DNA from: Armatimonadota bacterium
Lineage (GTDB): Bacteria; Armatimonadota; Zipacnadia; Zipacnadales; UBA11051
Assembly: GCA_003542955.1 (NCBI GenBank)
Contig: DPJP01000388.1
Span: 6,149 to 13,684 of the forward strand
Reading direction: 5' to 3'
DNA length: 7,536 nucleotides
Of this stretch, positions 5,534-7,536 are shown piece after piece. The stretch's first letter is position 1. Every line of letters starts with the position of its first letter. Made by a program: the position numbers and the translations under genes. Under the pieces are notes generated by a model. That model did not search any database, was not told the origin of the DNA, and saw only the letters and a program-made list of their open reading frames with translations.

Positions 5534-6577
5534 CTACCAGTTGCCGACGACGGGGCCGTGCCATTCCTCATGCTCCGCGCGCTGCCGGCGGCTCATTAGG
5601 CCCCGCGCAACGTCGGGCGGTGAACCACCCTCATAGAGGATCCCGTAGATGGCGTGGGTGATGGGAGCATCGATCCCCAGCTCGGTCGCTATCCGAGCCG
5701 CCGCGTGCGTCGTGTAGTACCCCTCCGCAACGCTGTGCATGCTCCCCAGCACATCGCCAACGGACTCGCCGCGGCCCAGACGGTAGCCGAGTGTCCAGTT
5801 GCGGCTCAGCCTGCTGCTGCAGGTGGCAATCAGGTCGCCCACCCCGGCAATGCCCCAGAAGGTCCCGGGCATGGCCCCCAGCGCGTGGCCCAGACGGCAA
5901 ATCTCGGCCAGTCCCCTGGTTATCAAGGAGGCTTTCGCATTGTCGCCAAAGCCGAGGCCGTCGCTCAAGCCTCCGCCGATGGCGATGACGTTCTTCAAAG
6001 CCCCCGCGAATTCGACTCCGATTATATCACAGTTCGTGTAAACCCGAAAGAGGTCATTGTTCAACAGGCGCTGTGCGCGTTCGGCTGAGCAACGATCCAT
6101 GCTCGCCGCCACGCTCACCGCAGGCATCCCCAACGCAACCTCATGGCTCAGGTTTGGCCCCGAGAGCGCCACGAGCGTCTCCGGCCGGCTGAGGCGGAGT
6201 TCCTCCGCCAGAACCTGGCTCATCCGCTTGCCGCTCTCGCGTTCCATCCCCTTGGTCGCGCAGATGACGAGGGCATCGGGCGGCGCCTCATCACGCGCCG
6301 ACGCCGCGACTGAGCGCAGCCATACCGAGGGCACCGCGTAGATGATCGTGTCGACTGCTTCGACGACCTCGCCTATCGACGTCGAGGCCGACAGCTCGGC
6401 CGGGAGGTCGATCCCTTCAAGATAGAGCGAGTTCCGGTGAGTCGTGTTGACCTCGTCGGCTATCTGCTGCCTGCGCGCCCACAGCCGTACGGTGTTGCCC
6501 AGACGGCACAGCATCGCGGCCAGCGTGGTCCCCCACGCTCCCGAGCCAACGACGGCGCACGCCTGCCGCTCACTCAT
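5534..6577 (-). CDS. gpsA: glycerol-3-phosphate dehydrogenase [NAD(P)+]
   Basis: The enzyme reduces dihydroxyacetone phosphate to sn-glycerol 3-phosphate in the cytoplasm, supplying the backbone for phospholipids. It has 347 residues, close to the usual 330-345. VVGSGAWGTTLA (9-20) is the Rossmann dinucleotide-binding loop in the form typical of GpsA. ATKGMERE (107-114), LSGPNLSHEVA (138-148), GALKNVIAI with catalytic K195 (192-200), GFGDNAKASLITRGLAE (209-225) and GIAGVGDLIATC (242-253) are all present in order. The ATG at 6577 overlaps the plsY stop by 8 nt (ATGAGTGA), implying translational coupling. Upstream in-frame codons up to 6616 add an arginine-rich stretch lying inside plsY and are less likely, although an ATG at 6586 cannot be ruled out. 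No strong Shine-Dalgarno is visible. Its product is the acceptor substrate of PlsY, encoded immediately upstream. Confidence 0.97.
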   Translation of the reverse strand: MSERQACAVVGSGAWGTTLAAMLCRLGNTVRLWARRQQIADEVNTTHRNSLYLEGIDLPAELSASTSIGEVVEAVDTIIYAVPSVWLRSVAASARDEAPPDALVICATKGMERESGKRMSQVLAEELRLSRPETLVALSGPNLSHEVALGMPAVSVAASMDRCSAERAQRLLNNDLFRVYTNCDIIGVEFAGALKNVIAIGGGLSDGLGFGDNAKASLITRGLAEICRLGHALGAMPGTFWGIAGVGDLIATCSSRLSRNWTLGYRLGRGESVGDVLGSMHSVAEGYYTTHAAARIATELGIDAPITHAIYGILYEGGSPPDVARGLMSRRQRAEHEEWHGPVVGNW

Positions 6578-7241
6578 CCGACGCATCGCCCGGCGCCGCC
6601 GGTACCCCATCGGCATCTCCGGCGTCGGGTCTCTTCGCTTTCTGCCCTATCTTCGTCTCCGTCCCGGCCAGGAGACGCCTGATGTTGGGCTCGTGCCGGA
6701 TGACGATCAGCAGGGCCATAACGATTATGCACACCTGGAGGGCGACGCTGTAGCCTTCCCCGCGTGCAAAGAGCCAGTACAGTGGGACGGCGGAGGATGC
6801 CCCGATAATGGAGGCAAGCGAGATGTAGCGGGTGGTGAAGATGATCACAAGCCAGATCGCGAAGGCCGAGAGGCCCAGACGCCAGTCAAGCCCGATCATC
6901 ACTCCGAGGCTCGAGGCCACGCCGCGCCCGCCTTTGAACCCCAGGTACGGGGAGAAGCAGTGGCCGAACACCGTCGCCAGCGCCGCGGCTCCCTGCCACC
7001 AGCCACCCGCGCCGACAATGAACCCCGCGGCCCACGTGGGCAGACCGCTCTTCAGCGCATCCACGATCCACACCGTCAGCCCGGCCTTCACGCCCACGGT
7101 CCGCAGCACGTTTGAGGCGCCGATGTTGCCGCTGCCGTACTTGCGGATGTCGGGGATGCCGCACGCTCTGGCAACCAGCAGCCCCACCGGGATGCCACCG
7201 ATGACGAAGCATGCTACAAGAACGAGAATGTTGGTGACCAC
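6570..7241 (-). CDS. plsY: acyl-phosphate:glycerol-3-phosphate acyltransferase
   Basis: PlsY transfers an acyl group from acyl phosphate to position 1 of glycerol 3-phosphate in the membrane, the first step of phosphatidic acid synthesis. The 223-residue protein has several hydrophobic segments (about 3-24, 54-61, 70-92, 111-135, 139-158, 165-181). The three active-site motifs are visible: GSGNIGASNVLR (36-47), GHCFSPYLGFKGGRGVA (93-109) and RHEPNIRRLLAGTETKIG (182-199). Small departures from the common form are GAS for GAT in the first motif and GGRG for GGKG in the second; both are conservative. A hydrophilic tail of about 24 residues follows, rich in Asp, Ala and Pro. I choose GTG at 7241, 9 nt after GGGAGGG, because the protein then begins at its first membrane helix. 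The reading frame open to 7313 would overlap der. The start is 5 nt after the der stop, and the end overlaps gpsA. Confidence 0.95.
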   Translation of the reverse strand: MVTNILVLVACFVIGGIPVGLLVARACGIPDIRKYGSGNIGASNVLRTVGVKAGLTVWIVDALKSGLPTWAAGFIVGAGGWWQGAAALATVFGHCFSPYLGFKGGRGVASSLGVMIGLDWRLGLSAFAIWLVIIFTTRYISLASIIGASSAVPLYWLFARGEGYSVALQVCIIVMALLIVIRHEPNIRRLLAGTETKIGQKAKRPDAGDADGVPAAPGDASDE

Positions 7242-7246
7242 CGCCC

Positions 7247-7536
7247 CTAGCCCTCCCGGTTCCCCTTCTGCCGCCTGCCGCGTTCGCGGAAGATCAGCCG
7301 GATCGGTGTACACTCAAAGCCGAAGGTCTGCCGCAGCTTGTTCGCCAGATAGCGCTTGTATGAGAAGTGCAGAAGCTGCGGGTCGTTGACGAAGACGACG
7401 AAGGTCGGTGGGCCGATGGCCACCTGCGTTGCGTAGTAGAGCCGTGGCGAGCGGCCCTGCCTGGCCGGTGGATTGTGGGCGGAGACTGCATCGCGAAGTG
7501 TCCGGTTCAGCGGGCCCGTCTCGATGCGGCGGGTGA
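7247..7536 (-). CDS. der: ribosome-assembly GTPase Der (EngA), C-terminal part
   Basis: The last 96 codons of the gene (TAG at 7249-7247) are in the window; the rest lies beyond the right edge. No complete frame exists here, so it is easily missed. The fragment is the C-terminal KH-like domain of Der, which binds rRNA during 50S subunit assembly: RLYYATQVAIGPPTFVVFVN, then HFSYKRYLANKLRQTFGF, then TPIRLIFRER. The pattern of PP, F/V-rich strand, SYKRYL and GTPIR-like ending is characteristic; here the last reads CTPIR. The tail GRRQKGNREG is short and basic. The two GTPase domains would be upstream and cannot be checked. Adjacency to plsY and gpsA matches known der-plsY-gpsA clusters. Confidence 0.93.
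   Translation of the reverse strand, partial: TRRIETGPLNRTLRDAVSAHNPPARQGRSPRLYYATQVAIGPPTFVVFVNDPQLLHFSYKRYLANKLRQTFGFECTPIRLIFRERGRRQKGNREG
7251..7257 (-). promoter_or_regulatory. ribosome binding site of plsY inside the end of der
   Basis: GGGAGGG on the minus strand lies in the last codons of der, 9 nt before the GTG at 7241. A second G-rich run (7244-7248) is only 2 nt from the GTG and too close. The site supports the GTG start and coupling of plsY to der translation. Confidence 0.5.

Noticed and set aside
5100..5636. Plus-strand open frame containing GAAGFEPATFGPP, and a similar one at 4880-5158 with GGRIRTGDLWSP
   Set aside because: These are translations of the reverse complement of the tRNA-Pro gene, a well-known false protein.

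Overview
The window looks like a chromosomal segment of a high-GC bacterium. Every gene I can support is on the minus strand, so transcription runs from the right edge to the left. The order der - plsY - gpsA - HU resembles der/gpsA/hbs neighbourhoods of Firmicutes and related deep-branching Terrabacteria. Together with the GC-rich codon use and a large secreted TIM-barrel protein, this would suit an Armatimonadota-like or similar uncultured lineage. That placement is a guess from protein style, not from a database match.

Right part (about 7536-5101): the 3' end of der (ribosome-assembly GTPase), then plsY and gpsA, form a tight cluster. PlsY starts 5 nt after the der stop, and gpsA overlaps plsY by 8 nt. 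GpsA makes sn-glycerol-3-phosphate and PlsY acylates it, so two consecutive steps of phospholipid synthesis are encoded together. After 57 nt comes a DNABII (HU-like) gene. Only 13 nt behind its stop lies a complete tRNA-Pro(GGG) gene with encoded CCA.

Middle (5100-4911): a 190-nt non-coding stretch holds several inverted repeats. In transcript order these are a long hairpin, a second hairpin, a GC-rich hairpin followed by TTTT that looks like an intrinsic terminator, a small hairpin, and then the Shine-Dalgarno sequence and GTG start of the aminotransferase. It is either the simple end of the HU-tRNA unit or a structured, possibly attenuating leader.

Left part (4910-1): a class III, putrescine-type aminotransferase; a membrane-anchored CE4 (NodB-type) polysaccharide deacetylase with an extra C-terminal beta-rich domain; a 720-residue membrane-anchored protein with a glycoside-hydrolase-like TIM barrel between two beta domains; and the N-terminal part of a class I SAM methyltransferase cut by the window edge. 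The most interesting pair is deacetylase plus TIM-barrel protein. Adjacent deacetylase and hydrolase-like genes recall the fused domains of the exopolysaccharide enzyme PgaB, and suggest cell-surface polysaccharide modification. No mobile element, CRISPR array or rRNA is visible.
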